Assembly (NCBI GenBank): GCA_937943045.1
Contig: CALEBN010000043.1
Location: forward strand, 1 to 64,000
Direction: 5' to 3'
Source of the DNA: an uncultured Collinsella sp.
GTDB lineage: Bacteria > Actinomycetota > Coriobacteriia > Coriobacteriales > Coriobacteriaceae
DNA length: 64,000 bases
Shown: one piece after another, positions 1 to 9,648 of the stretch
Numbering within the stretch: position 1 is the first letter of the stretch
How the letters are laid out: each line of letters opens with the position of its first letter
Notes under the pieces: model-generated
Database searches by the model: none
Told to the model about the DNA's origin: nothing
Seen by the model: the letters and a program-made list of their open reading frames with translations, nothing else
Program-made: the position numbers and the translations under genes

Positions 1-40
1 CCTGCGGCCCCGTCGTTTTTATGCCGATACGCAACGAGCG

Positions 41-661
41 TTAGCGCTCCATGTTGGGAACGATGCTGCCTTCGGTCACCGCATGCACGGCCAGGCGCAT
101 GATGTTGTCGTAGCCGGTCTTGCTCAGGATCTCCGAGATGCGGCGCTTGATGGTGCCCTCACTCATAAACAGTTCGGCCGCGATCTCGCGACGGCTCTTG
201 CCCTCGCAGGCGAGGCGCAAAATCGACAGCTCGACATCGTCGAGTGCCGCCGTACCCGAAAAAATGCTCTCGGGCGGCTTGGGAAACGTGCAATAGCCCG
301 CCAGCGTGGAGCGCATCACGGCGAACAGCTCGTCGATACCGACGTTCTTGTACACAAAGCTGTCGACGGCCGCCTCGCGGGCCTGATCGACAAAGGTGAT
401 CTCGGGCATGCCGGTCATGATAATGATGCGACACTCGGGCAGTTGCTCCTTGATGCGCGCCGCCGCCACGATGCCGTTTGAATCGTGTTCGGTGCACACG
501 TCCATCAGTATCATGTCAGGGCGCTCCTTGAGCGCGACACCCAAGGCCTCGGAGGCATCGGCGATCGCGGCGACGACGGTCATATCGGGCTGGTCGCCAA
601 CGGAGCGCGCCAGGCTCTCGCGCAGAATGGCCTGGTCTTCGACGATCAACACGCGGATCAT
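41..661 (-). CDS. LuxR/NarL-family response regulator
   Basis: A 206-residue two-domain regulator. The N-terminal receiver has the acidic pocket E8/D9, the likely phosphoacceptor D54 in LMDVC, T83 and K105. A C-terminal LuxR-type helix-turn-helix spans about residues 140-200 (EGKSRREIAAELFMSEGTIK). The start follows a GGAG ribosome site. It overlaps the stop of the upstream kinase by 4 bases, so the two are translationally coupled and are almost certainly a cognate pair. Phosphorylation by the kinase should control DNA binding at unknown promoters. It is the last gene of a three-gene reverse operon. The target genes cannot be told from the sequence. Confidence 0.93.
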   Translation of the reverse strand: MIRVLIVEDQAILRESLARSVGDQPDMTVVAAIADASEALGVALKERPDMILMDVCTEHDSNGIVAAARIKEQLPECRIIIMTGMPEITFVDQAREAAVDSFVYKNVGIDELFAVMRSTLAGYCTFPKPPESIFSGTAALDDVELSILRLACEGKSRREIAAELFMSEGTIKRRISEILSKTGYDNIMRLAVHAVTEGSIVPNMER

Positions 662-2157
662 GAGCTTCTCCTTTGGGACGTGGCGTTGGTGTTAAGCGGA
701 ATGGATACCGTAAGCGTAAAGGGTGGGGCGGCATGGACCTCAAGGCTGCCGCCCAGATTCCGTGCGACATGCCTCATACCAGGGATACCCGTTCCCTCGC
801 GATACGATACGGGGGCCGGCGCGCCGTCATTAGAGATGGTCATGCGCGCGATGTCGCATCCGTTCGACTCCTCCTGCCACAGGTGCACATGGACCTGGTG
901 GGCCTGCGCGTGCTTGGTGGCGTTGGTCGAGGCCTCGCGGATAATCTGCAAAAAGGCCGCCGCGACACGCGTGTCCTCAGGCAGCGCACCCTCAACATCG
1001 ATCTGCACACTCACCAGGCCAAAAGCATGGACGATATCACCCAGCTGCTCTGCAGGCTCGCTGGCACCGCCACTGCGCAAATCGGCGGCGATTGAGCGCA
1101 GCAACGGGTCAATCTGCTCGAGCGACTCATCGTCCAGACGCCCCTCCTCCAAATAGCGATGAAGAATGGACAGGCGCTGCCCGATCACATCGTGAACGCG
1201 GGCGCGCATACGTAGGTAGGCCGCATTGTCGGCAACTTTTTTGACTTCTTCGATCTGGGCTTGGAGCTCTTGGCCCGCAAGCTCAAGCAGGTGGTTGGCT
1301 TGCGCCAAGCGGTCATGAGCATGCGCGTACTCTGTCACATCAAGACCGATAATGCGCTCGAACGAACGGCCCGAAACCATAACACGATCGCACAAAAATA
1401 GGCGAATCTCGGCGGGAGAGACCTCGACCACCGCCCGCGCCTCACCAAAACGGTCCAAGTTAATCCGCACACGGTTCCTACTGCTTTCGGGCATTTGCAT
1501 GCTGAGTTTGCGCAGGTCGTTCCATGTGCCGCTCATGTCGCGTAGATCGGTTGCCATATGAAGTTCCACCAGGTTTTTGCGCATGCAGCGGTTCATGAGC
1601 AACGGACGGCCCCTCGGGTCTAGATACAGAATGCCCACGGGAATCACGTTGATGGTTTCAATCGTCGAGAATGCGGTGATATCCTCCTGGCGGTTACGGA
1701 CGTCCATCAAGAGCGCCGCGATGGAACGGAACAGGAAGAACGCTCCCTCTGCGATAAGGACAACGGTCCACGCCGAGCCCATGGCAAGCACCACCGGCGG
1801 TGTAACGGCGACAACAAGCAGCAGCTCGACCAGCATGACGGGGCGACGATAGTGCACCATAAGCACCACGCCATAGGCAAAGATCGCGGCATTGAGCCAC
1901 AACGCTCCGCCCATTGCCCTGGCGCAAACGTCAAGCGGCGCCACCAGATGCGAGCCAGACGACGCGAACAGGATAAGCGCCGAAATCATCAGATGAAGCA
2001 CAAGGCTCGCCTCGTAGGCGCAAATCACCTTACGGTTATAGGGCGAGCGGCGCGATGCGATGAGCGGGACGTGGATCGTCTGCAGACACGCAGCCAGGGC
2101 AAAGACAACATCGAGCGCAACGATTTGGGGAAGAATGAGCGAAATCTGCATCGTCAC
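658..2157 (-). CDS. NarL/DesK-type sensor histidine kinase
   Basis: About 499 residues. Several membrane segments lie in residues 1-155, followed by a PAS-like region (about 165-275), a coiled coil (280-310), a HisKA_3-type phosphoacceptor (H322 in VHDVIGQRLS) and an HATPase domain with the N-box REASTNATKHA and a GTGIPGMRH glycine box. It should autophosphorylate and pass phosphate to the regulator encoded immediately downstream. The start drawn is a GTG overlapping the stop of the preceding gene. An ATG two codons later (2149-2151) has an equally good ribosome site. The signal it senses is unknown. Confidence 0.9.
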   Translation of the reverse strand: MTMQISLILPQIVALDVVFALAACLQTIHVPLIASRRSPYNRKVICAYEASLVLHLMISALILFASSGSHLVAPLDVCARAMGGALWLNAAIFAYGVVLMVHYRRPVMLVELLLVVAVTPPVVLAMGSAWTVVLIAEGAFFLFRSIAALLMDVRNRQEDITAFSTIETINVIPVGILYLDPRGRPLLMNRCMRKNLVELHMATDLRDMSGTWNDLRKLSMQMPESSRNRVRINLDRFGEARAVVEVSPAEIRLFLCDRVMVSGRSFERIIGLDVTEYAHAHDRLAQANHLLELAGQELQAQIEEVKKVADNAAYLRMRARVHDVIGQRLSILHRYLEEGRLDDESLEQIDPLLRSIAADLRSGGASEPAEQLGDIVHAFGLVSVQIDVEGALPEDTRVAAAFLQIIREASTNATKHAQAHQVHVHLWQEESNGCDIARMTISNDGAPAPVSYREGTGIPGMRHVARNLGGSLEVHAAPPFTLTVSIPLNTNATSQRRSS

Positions 2158-4037
2158 TCACCCGCCCTCGGCATCAAGACGATCATGCGCAGCTGGCCGG
2201 GCTCGCCCTCAAATCGGTATGCCACGTTGCGCCCTTGCAGAGCGCTTTCGAGCTCTTGCGCAGCGGGCGTCTGCGAAAGATCTTCATCATCGTTGGAAAA
2301 AAGCGTGGCACGCAGCTCGACACTGCATCGGTCATGGTCGCCCAAGTGATACATAAGCGCCGGATGGTCGGTGGTGTAGGCAAAAAACGCAAAGTCGTAC
2401 ACGCAGTCGTACAGGGCGCTTACCGTACTGGCGTGCAAAGGGCGCCGTATGGCGATAATCGAGGCGCAATCGATATCGATGGTGCGCAGGTCGCTTGCGA
2501 GCTCGTTGGCAATGAGCTGAATGCGGTCGCGATCAAAACCGCTCTCCCCATGCTGTGCCAACGTGAGCGACCCCTTGCGCTTGCAATAGGCGACGAGCAT
2601 CTTGGCGCGCTGCAGCATGCGGTAACGCTCGTGCGAAGACGCTTCATCGGTCAACGGCGGCAGCGAGCTCAGTAGGTCGTACATCCCTTCGAGCGCGCGG
2701 GCAAGCGCTTGGTCCACGTCTTGGACCAGCAAGGTCTCGGCCTCTTGATCTGCCAAATGCGTCTTAAGGTCGTAGTCGGCGGCGAGCAGCTCATTTTGAC
2801 GCTGCAACTCCATGCGACGATGTGCCAGTTCACGGTTAAGCTCGTTGAGCTCCGACACGTCTTGGGCAAGCAGCGCCAATCCACCCAGCAGCGGAAAGGC
2901 GCGATACATTACATCGGGATCGGACGCCACGGCAAAGGCATGAGCGCGCCCGTGCTCCTGGGTCCGCAACTCCTCGCGCACGCCTACCGGCATTGGCTTT
3001 GACACTGGCGTGGCATAGGCCTCCTGCAAGTCGCGCGTTAGAACTTTGAGGTCGAACGGCAAGGTGTCGAAGATGCCAGCTATGTCGTGATACGACGGAA
3101 TGACACCGCAATCGAGACAGATTTCCATCGCCACCACGCACAGGACGCAATAGACGAGCGAAAAGTTGAGCCTCCATGCCCAGGGCACGCGCAACGCATA
3201 TGAGATGGCAAAGAATGCGCCACCCAGCAGTACGAGCGCCGCCGTGCCCGAGAAACGCTGGATGCGAAAGGACGAGGACCGACCAATCAGGATAAAAAAG
3301 GCCACGAAGTCAAAGGCCGTCCACACGAGGACGGCGAAATAACCCCAGCCGTACGTGTAATCGTTGCTCCAGGTGTCGCTTGTACGGTCAAAGCGGAAGA
3401 CCTGCTGGTGAAAATCGTTGGTGAGCACAAATCCGATAAGCAGGATGGCCACAATCCACAGTGCAGCGCAGTAGCGGCGACCCAAGCGGTGTTGCTCCAG
3501 GCCCGCGAGGCGCAGACCACACAACTGGTAGAGCAGTGGAATGAGCGTCATGGGCACGTAGTACAGGTACCACAGCACGGTGGCATAGAACGGCGTGAAC
3601 GACTTGTACTTGAGAATGACTTCGATCATCCACAGGGCGCAGATGGTGGCGATGGCAACAAGACGGCGGCGCAACACATAGTCCAAACAGCGCAGATAGA
3701 CCGATACGCCCCAGATCGAAAATACAATTGCGGCGACAAGCAACGGGAGAGAGCTCGAATGGACGAGCGCATCCACGACCTCTTTGGACACCTCGCTATA
3801 GGCGGGCACGGCGTTAGAAAGTTTGAGGTCGAAGGCGAACAGCGCCGGCAAGACTGCCAAAAGTATGAGGAACAGCGCGGTGATGGCGCCGGCGATAGCG
3901 AAGACGCGGTGACGGTACACCTGATGTGTTATGCCAACAAGGAATCGCGGCATGGCGAAGAGCCTGCCGCCCCTGGGATCCGCCACGGGTGCGGATCGGG
4001 CGGCCGCGTGGCCGATATGTCGCTCGCGGGTACCCAT
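2154..4037 (-). CDS. 7TM sensor-kinase-like membrane protein, kinase core not recognisable
   Basis: A 627-residue protein with seven or eight hydrophobic segments in about residues 30-300, resembling the 7TM sensor region of some histidine kinases (YLYYVPMTLIPLLYQL). A linker and coiled coil with many Leu/Glu residues follow at about 400-450. The C-terminal region is placed where a kinase core would be, but I see no phosphoacceptor H-box and no N or G boxes. It is the first gene of an operon with a complete kinase and regulator, so it may be an accessory sensor for them. An internal ATG at 3951-3953 (MPRFLVG) is a plausible alternative start, because the first 28 residues are basic and poor in pattern. 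Confidence 0.72.
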   Translation of the reverse strand: MGTRERHIGHAAARSAPVADPRGGRLFAMPRFLVGITHQVYRHRVFAIAGAITALFLILLAVLPALFAFDLKLSNAVPAYSEVSKEVVDALVHSSSLPLLVAAIVFSIWGVSVYLRCLDYVLRRRLVAIATICALWMIEVILKYKSFTPFYATVLWYLYYVPMTLIPLLYQLCGLRLAGLEQHRLGRRYCAALWIVAILLIGFVLTNDFHQQVFRFDRTSDTWSNDYTYGWGYFAVLVWTAFDFVAFFILIGRSSSFRIQRFSGTAALVLLGGAFFAISYALRVPWAWRLNFSLVYCVLCVVAMEICLDCGVIPSYHDIAGIFDTLPFDLKVLTRDLQEAYATPVSKPMPVGVREELRTQEHGRAHAFAVASDPDVMYRAFPLLGGLALLAQDVSELNELNRELAHRRMELQRQNELLAADYDLKTHLADQEAETLLVQDVDQALARALEGMYDLLSSLPPLTDEASSHERYRMLQRAKMLVAYCKRKGSLTLAQHGESGFDRDRIQLIANELASDLRTIDIDCASIIAIRRPLHASTVSALYDCVYDFAFFAYTTDHPALMYHLGDHDRCSVELRATLFSNDDEDLSQTPAAQELESALQGRNVAYRFEGEPGQLRMIVLMPRAGE

Positions 4038-4106
4038 AGTGCTTTTAGTGTACCGACAGATGGATCGAAAAAGCGGGCCGCATGTCCCAAAATCCGCAGA
4101 CGGCAG

Positions 4107-4141
4107 GGCGCCCGGTGAGCATTAACTGCTCGCCGGGCGCC
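4107..4141. terminator. Hairpin downstream of bglA
   Basis: Fifteen-base arms (GGCGCCCGGTGAGCA and its near-complement, one G-U type mismatch) close on a 5-base loop, about 40 bases past the bglA stop. There is no clear U-run on either side, so its role as a terminator is inferred from its position. Confidence 0.5.
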
Positions 4142-4179
4142 TTGGTCAGGAAACTCTGAAGTCGAGTGCCTCAGCTTCC

Positions 4180-5613
<1,434 letters not shown>

Positions 5614-5763
5614 TCAATCCTTTCATACGCTGCTTGTCCTAATTTCAGGATCCCCGCAAACGGGGTGCCACTCAACGACAACAGCGCGGGTCGACACTTC
5701 TTTTCGCACACGGTGGCCCGGCGACCGCCCACAGCTGACACTTTTTGATACCTGCCTGCCCCC

Positions 5764-5800
5764 AACCACCACAAAGGGGACAGGCACCTTTGTGGTGGTT
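5764..5800. repeat. Short palindrome of the GGGGACAGGCACC type, left copy
   Basis: Perfect 13-base arms AACCACCACAAAG and CTTTGTGGTGGTT close on GGGACAGGCAC. A second copy lies at 7107-7139, on the other side of the AAA ATPase gene. It resembles REP-type extragenic palindromes. Confidence 0.8.
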
Positions 5801-5811
5801 TGGGGCGGTTT

Positions 5812-5868
5812 GTCTCGATCTGTAACAGGTAGAGACGATTTAGCCCGCTAGATGTTACAGATCGAGAC
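5812..5868. repeat. 57-nt hairpin element, unit A
   Basis: The left arm GTCTCGATCTGTAACA and its exact reverse complement (16 bases each) enclose a 25-base loop. It has the same arms and length as the units at 7153, 7234 and in the array at 58594-58972. Confidence 0.9.
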
Positions 5869-5876
5869 AGAAGATT

Positions 5877-5931
5877 CTAGTCGCAGGCGATATCGAGGTT
5901 CTTGCCGATGAGGCCTACGTAGCCGCCTTCG
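5877..5931 (-). pseudogene. Duplicated 3' end of the DUF4867-like gene
   Basis: Read on the reverse strand, this gives EGGYVGLIGKNLDIACD followed by a stop, the same C-terminal 17 residues as the intact gene at 7299-7943. Nothing upstream continues the frame into a gene. It is a remnant created when the flank was duplicated. Confidence 0.85.
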
Positions 5932-5951
5932 CCGGCGGGATATTTGACTGA

Positions 5952-5990
5952 ATAGGAAAAAAAGGAAAAAATAGGAAAAAAAGGAAAGGA
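5952..5990 (+). promoter_or_regulatory. A-rich leader and ribosome site of the AAA ATPase gene
   Basis: The 17-base string ATAGGAAAAAAAGGAAA occurs twice with a 19-base period (5952 and 5971), ending in a strong AGGAAAGGAG site just before the ATG at 5996. This A-rich leader contrasts with the GC-rich surroundings and begins where the duplicated flank ends. Confidence 0.6.
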
Positions 5991-5995
5991 GACTC

Positions 5996-7102
5996 ATGAC
6001 TGAAACCATCTTCTCCCCCTCATTTGGAAATCGCCCGTCCTATCTGGTGGGGCGCGGGAGCGTGATTTCGACATTCATCTCCGGCCTTGAGCAGGAGCCG
6101 GGCAATCGAGACCGAGCCATGCTCATGCTCGGCCAGCGAGGCAGCGGCAAAACGGTTCTGCTGTGGGAACTTGCCGATCGCGCACGCAAGCTCGGCTTTG
6201 TTGTCGCCACGCCCACCGTAGCCTCCGAGGATATGCTCGAGCGCATTGTTGAGAAGATCCAGGAAGCGGGCGAGCCCTACGCCAACAAGCATCGTCTCCC
6301 CAAACTTGCGGGCGGCAGCCTGAGCGTCTTCGGCTTCTCAGCCGGCCTTGAGTTCACGCGCGATGTGCAGGAAACCAAAAGCTTCCAGTTCAAGCTCACG
6401 CAGCTGGCGCGCAAGCTGACCGAGCAGGGACACGGCATCCTCATCCTCATCGATGAGCTCCAGGCCAATTCACCCGAGATCAGACAGCTCGTCACCGCCT
6501 ATCAAGAGCTGGTCGGCGAGGGGCTCAACGTCGCGCTCGTCATGGCGGGCCTCCCGGGAGCAGTCTCCGCGACACTCAACGACCGCGTACTGACATTTCT
6601 CAACCGCGCACGCAAGGTCACGCTCGAACCGCTTTCAGTTGGAGATGTGGATGCCTACTATCAGCGAGCTTTCGAAGAGCTCGACCTTGATATTCCAGGC
6701 GATCTTCGGCTGGACGCCGCTCGCGCAACTCAGGGCTCGCCCTACATGCTGCAGCTCATCGGCTACAACATCGCCAATCGTTGCCAGGCAGGAGAACACG
6801 TAACGCCAGAGCAAGTCGACGGAGCAATCGAAGCGTCAAAGGTCGATTTCGAAAACGATGTGTGCGAAACGACACTCGCCGCGCTATCGGACCAAGACGT
6901 CGCGTTTCTCGACGCAATGACTGATGACGAAGCCGCCGTGTCTCGCATTTCTGATGTTGCGAAGCGCATGTCAGTCACACCGGACTACGCACAAAAGTAT
7001 CGCCGGCGCCTCATCGACGCCGGCGTAATCGAACAGGCGCGCCGCGGTTACGTGCGTTTCGCCGTACCATATATGGCTGACTATCTGCGCAGCCAACTCT
7101 AG
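5996..7102 (+). CDS. AAA ATPase with C-terminal winged helix
   Basis: 368 residues. Walker A is GQRGSGKT (46-53) and Walker B is ILILIDE (148-154). A lid-type helical region (LEPLSVGDVDAYY) follows, and a winged-helix-like domain lies at about 290-365 (ISDVAKRMSVTPDYAQKYRRRL). This architecture matches the Orc1/archaeal-type ATPase group that binds DNA through its C-terminus. No partner nuclease or transposase is adjacent. It stands alone on the forward strand among reverse genes, between two copies of the same flank, which suggests it was gained as a cassette. The role is unknown; control of DNA replication, repair or a mobile element are options. Confidence 0.85.
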   Translation: MTETIFSPSFGNRPSYLVGRGSVISTFISGLEQEPGNRDRAMLMLGQRGSGKTVLLWELADRARKLGFVVATPTVASEDMLERIVEKIQEAGEPYANKHRLPKLAGGSLSVFGFSAGLEFTRDVQETKSFQFKLTQLARKLTEQGHGILILIDELQANSPEIRQLVTAYQELVGEGLNVALVMAGLPGAVSATLNDRVLTFLNRARKVTLEPLSVGDVDAYYQRAFEELDLDIPGDLRLDAARATQGSPYMLQLIGYNIANRCQAGEHVTPEQVDGAIEASKVDFENDVCETTLAALSDQDVAFLDAMTDDEAAVSRISDVAKRMSVTPDYAQKYRRRLIDAGVIEQARRGYVRFAVPYMADYLRSQL

Positions 7103-7152
7103 GCAGCCACCACAAAGGGGACAGGCACCTTTGTGGTGGTTGGGGGCGGTTT

Positions 7153-7209
7153 GTCTCGATCTGTAACAGTTGGGCCGCCAAAACCGGGCTTGGTGTTACA
7201 GATTGAGAT
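7153..7209. repeat. 57-nt hairpin element, unit B
   Basis: Arms are GTCTCGATCTGTAACA and TGTTACAGATTGAGAT around a 25-base loop. It starts 81 bases before unit C. Confidence 0.88.
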
Positions 7210-7233
7210 TGTTCGGTCTGTCCCCTACAGTTT

Positions 7234-7290
7234 GTCTAAATCTGTAACAGGTAGAGACGATTTAGCCCGCTAGATGTTACAGATTGAGAC
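7234..7290. repeat. 57-nt hairpin element, unit C
   Basis: Arms are GTCTAAATCTGTAACA and TGTTACAGATTGAGAC around a 25-base loop that is identical to that of unit A at 5812. It ends 8 bases from the stop of the adjacent reverse gene. Confidence 0.88.
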
Positions 7291-7298
7291 GGAAGATT

Positions 7299-7943
7299 CT
7301 AGTCGCAGGCGATGTCGAGGTTCTTGCCGATGAGGCCTACGTAGCCGCCCTCGGCAGCCTTGGGGCCGTCGGCGTGGCAGAGAACCCACTTGTCTGCCTT
7401 CCAGTAGCAGTAGCTGTCACCGGCCGCGGGCATGTCGGCCGCGGCCTCGGGGCGCGGACCATTGGTGCCAGCGGGCAGCGCCACCATCACCTGGAAGCCA
7501 CCGTCGTCGACCATGCACGGCGTGTAGTGGAGCGTGGTGTTGAAAACCTCGACGACCTTGCCCGCCGGCACGCGGAACGCCTTGACGCACGCGGTATCGA
7601 GCTTGCCGTCCTCGATCTCCCAGCGATGTGCCACGAGCAGGATAAAGTCGCGTGCACCCAGGTTGAACTCGCTCGCGCGGTGGTACTCCAAGCAGTTGAG
7701 CTGCGTGTTGTGGCCGTTGCACCAGCCGAGCTGGAAGGGACGACCGCCAAACATGAGAAAGCCCAGCTTATCGGCATCCTTGACGCCCTCGAGCTCCGGC
7801 GCGCTTGCTACGTACTTGCTGCCCTCGGGGATGGGCGTAGCGGAAAGCGCCTCGAGCACGGGCGACGTAAGCTCGGACGGAACGTTATCCCAAACGTTGC
7901 CATAGGACTTGAACTCGGGATCAGAGACAGAGTAGATATGCAT
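7299..7943 (-). CDS. DUF4867-like protein
   Basis: 214 residues from the ATG at 7941-7943, chosen because AGGAG lies just upstream (MHIYSVSDPEFKSYG). A longer frame to 8009 has no such site. The sequence resembles the DUF4867 family as I remember it (conserved GWCNGHN, LNCLEYHRASE and TLHYTPC segments), which has cupin-like features. No catalytic role is established. There is no signal peptide, so it is cytoplasmic. In some relatives the gene sits near sugar or uronate metabolism genes; here the neighbours are luxS and, beyond the inserted ATPase, bglA. Its last 17 codons are duplicated at 5877-5931. Confidence 0.7.
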   Translation of the reverse strand: MHIYSVSDPEFKSYGNVWDNVPSELTSPVLEALSATPIPEGSKYVASAPELEGVKDADKLGFLMFGGRPFQLGWCNGHNTQLNCLEYHRASEFNLGARDFILLVAHRWEIEDGKLDTACVKAFRVPAGKVVEVFNTTLHYTPCMVDDGGFQVMVALPAGTNGPRPEAAADMPAAGDSYCYWKADKWVLCHADGPKAAEGGYVGLIGKNLDIACD

Positions 7944-8019
7944 GTTCGCTCCTGTTCGTTTGTGTGACAGTATGAACATTCTAGAACAAACTCGTCCTGT
8001 TTTGAGCACTCGGTATGAA

Positions 8020-8052
8020 AAAGCACCCCCGCAAGAGCGGGAGCGCTTCTAG
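8020..8052 (-). terminator. Intrinsic terminator of luxS
   Basis: On the reverse strand GCGCTCCCGC and GCGGGGGTGC pair around a short loop and are followed by TTTTT, 30 bases past the luxS stop. Confidence 0.85.
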
Positions 8053-8078
8053 TACAAACACTATTCCTGCGAGGGGCC

Positions 8079-8567
8079 TTACGCCTGCTGATAGTGCAGG
8101 TGCTTCTCGTCGATATCGGCCAGGTCGCGGTCGAGGTAGCGGCGCGCGAGCCAGTTTGCCATGGGAAGGTTCTGGTCCAGGTAGTTACCGCACTCCTCGG
8201 GAGCGGCACCGGGGACATCGCCCTCAAAGCCGGCGACAAACTCGAACAGCTCACGCACGAGCGGCAGAATCTCCTCGCTCGTCAGCTCACCAAAAACGAC
8301 GAGGTAAAAGCCCGTGCGGCAGCCCATGGGGCCAAAGTAGACAATGCGGCTCGACCACTCGGCATGATTGCGGAGGAACGTCGCGCCCAGGTGCTCGATG
8401 GTGTGGCACTCGGCGGTGTTCATGACCGGCTCCTTGTTGGGCGTGGTCAGGCGCAGGTCAAACGTGGTGACGGCGGCGCCGGTCGCCGGATCGCGGTCGA
8501 TGCGGCTCACATACACGCCGGGCTCAAGCAGCAGATGATCAACAGAAAAGCTGGCGATGCGCTCCAT
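8079..8567 (-). CDS. luxS: S-ribosylhomocysteine lyase
   Basis: 162 residues, normal for LuxS. It converts S-ribosylhomocysteine to homocysteine and the autoinducer-2 precursor DPD in the activated methyl cycle. The metal site is intact: HTIEH at 55-59 supplies two histidines, and the cysteine in PEECGNY (about 126) is the third ligand. The catalytic cysteine is in GPMGCRTGFY. It is a single gene with its own terminator and a GAGAGGA-type ribosome site. The AI-2 signal may act between gut bacteria, but no AI-2 receptor or importer is in the window. Confidence 0.97.
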   Translation of the reverse strand: MERIASFSVDHLLLEPGVYVSRIDRDPATGAAVTTFDLRLTTPNKEPVMNTAECHTIEHLGATFLRNHAEWSSRIVYFGPMGCRTGFYLVVFGELTSEEILPLVRELFEFVAGFEGDVPGAAPEECGNYLDQNLPMANWLARRYLDRDLADIDEKHLHYQQA

Positions 8568-8594
8568 GGCAGATCCTCTCGGTAGTCAATTTGG

Positions 8595-8656
8595 GACGGG
8601 GCTCTTTTAGCTGGTTCGAATGGTCGCACCAATCATACCAGTCAAAAAAGCCCCAT
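8595..8656 (-). terminator. Imperfect hairpin downstream of the nucleoside hydrolase gene
   Basis: About 21-base arms (GATGGGGCTTTTTTGACTGG on the reverse strand and a partner with about four mismatches) end just before luxS. U-rich strings lie inside the arms. Its position suits termination of the ribokinase-hydrolase operon. Confidence 0.5.
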
Positions 8657-8669
8657 CCAAAAAGACAAC

Positions 8670-9644
8670 TTAGCCAAGGACACGGGCCATGCGCGTCTTG
8701 AACTCGGACAGGAAGCGCGGAGCGTCAACAGTCAGCGCCACGAGTGCGCTCTTGTCGGGGTCGGCCACACGGCGCTCATCGCAGATGGTGCGGCCGCGAT
8801 ACTCGCCGAGCAGGTCGACGCGCAGGTTACAGCCGAGCGCGCCCACGAGCGTGGGGTCAATCGCCACGGCGACGGCAAGCGGATCGTGCAGCGCGCAGCC
8901 ACCAAGGTAGGGGGCGTTCATCTCGTACGAGCCAATATAGTGCTCCACCATGCTCGCAAACGCGCAACCGGCCATGGTGCCCGAGCCCGTCCAGCCGGCA
9001 ATGTCGCGACGCGTGAGCACCACGCGATGCGTCACATCCAAACCCACCATAGTGAGCTTGCGGCCCGAACGCAGCACGGCGTCGGCCGCCTCGGGATCAC
9101 TTGCCATGTTGGCCTCGGCGCCCGCACTCACGTTGCCGGGCACGGTCAGGGCGCCGCCCATAACCACCACGCGGCCGATAGACATCACCGCTGCCGCATC
9201 GCGCTCCAGGGCAAGCGCCAGGTTGGAGAGCGGGCCGGTCGCTACGTAGACCAGATCGGGACCATAGGTGCGCGCGGCATCGATCAGATAATCGACCGCA
9301 GCGTTACCGTCGGCAGACGTCGCCCCCACCGGCTCGTAGGGCGACGCCGGCACGCTCGCGCCGCCGATGCCGTTCTTGCCGTGAATGAGCGCGGTGGACG
9401 CCGGCGGCGTATAGGGCTCAGTCGCCTGCAGAGGACGGTCGGCACCCAGGTACACCGGCACCTCGGGACGACCCAACAGGTCGAGCACCGCCAAGCAGTT
9501 ATGCGCCGACTGGTCGACGCGCACGTTGCCAAAGCACGTGGTAATGCCGACGAGCTCCACCTCGGGGCTCGCGATGGCATAGGCAAGCGCCATCGCATCG
9601 TCCACACCCATATCCAGATCAAGGATCAGCTTCTTAATTGCCAT
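8670..9644 (-). CDS. Inosine/uridine-preferring nucleoside hydrolase
   Basis: 324 residues of the nucleoside hydrolase family, which splits ribonucleosides into base and ribose. The calcium-binding N-terminal motif appears as DLDMGVDDAMAL (residues 9-20), with the first aspartates kept. The C-terminal active-site segment is GGCALHDPLAVAVAIDP. Cytoplasmic, no signal peptide. It lies 4 bases after the ribokinase stop, with its GGAG ribosome site inside the end of that gene, so ribose released here would be phosphorylated by the partner. Which nucleosides it prefers cannot be read from the sequence. Confidence 0.93.
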   Translation of the reverse strand: MAIKKLILDLDMGVDDAMALAYAIASPEVELVGITTCFGNVRVDQSAHNCLAVLDLLGRPEVPVYLGADRPLQATEPYTPPASTALIHGKNGIGGASVPASPYEPVGATSADGNAAVDYLIDAARTYGPDLVYVATGPLSNLALALERDAAAVMSIGRVVVMGGALTVPGNVSAGAEANMASDPEAADAVLRSGRKLTMVGLDVTHRVVLTRRDIAGWTGSGTMAGCAFASMVEHYIGSYEMNAPYLGGCALHDPLAVAVAIDPTLVGALGCNLRVDLLGEYRGRTICDERRVADPDKSALVALTVDAPRFLSEFKTRMARVLG

Positions 9645-9648
9645 TGTT

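Larger units (their letters stand above)
5766..5931. repeat. Left flank duplication around the AAA ATPase gene
   Basis: This 166-base stretch matches 7107-7353 on the other side of the ATPase gene. Positions 5766-5828 match 7107-7169 with one difference in 63. Positions 5812-5931 match 7234-7353 with about six differences in 120. The right copy is longer by 81 bases, exactly one hairpin unit. The copy includes the 3' end of the DUF4867-like gene. Confidence 0.9.
7107..7353. repeat. Right flank duplication around the AAA ATPase gene
   Basis: Counterpart of 5766-5931. It holds the CCACCACAAAG palindrome (7107-7139), two 57-nt hairpins (7153-7209 and 7234-7290) and the true 3' end of the DUF4867-like gene. 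The left copy looks like this one with 81 bases, one hairpin period, removed between equivalent points of the two hairpins. Confidence 0.9.

Noticed and set aside
5996..7102. Transposon or prophage carrying the AAA ATPase
   Set aside because: No transposase, integrase or terminal inverted repeats were seen, only the duplicated flank; described as a cassette without naming a vehicle.
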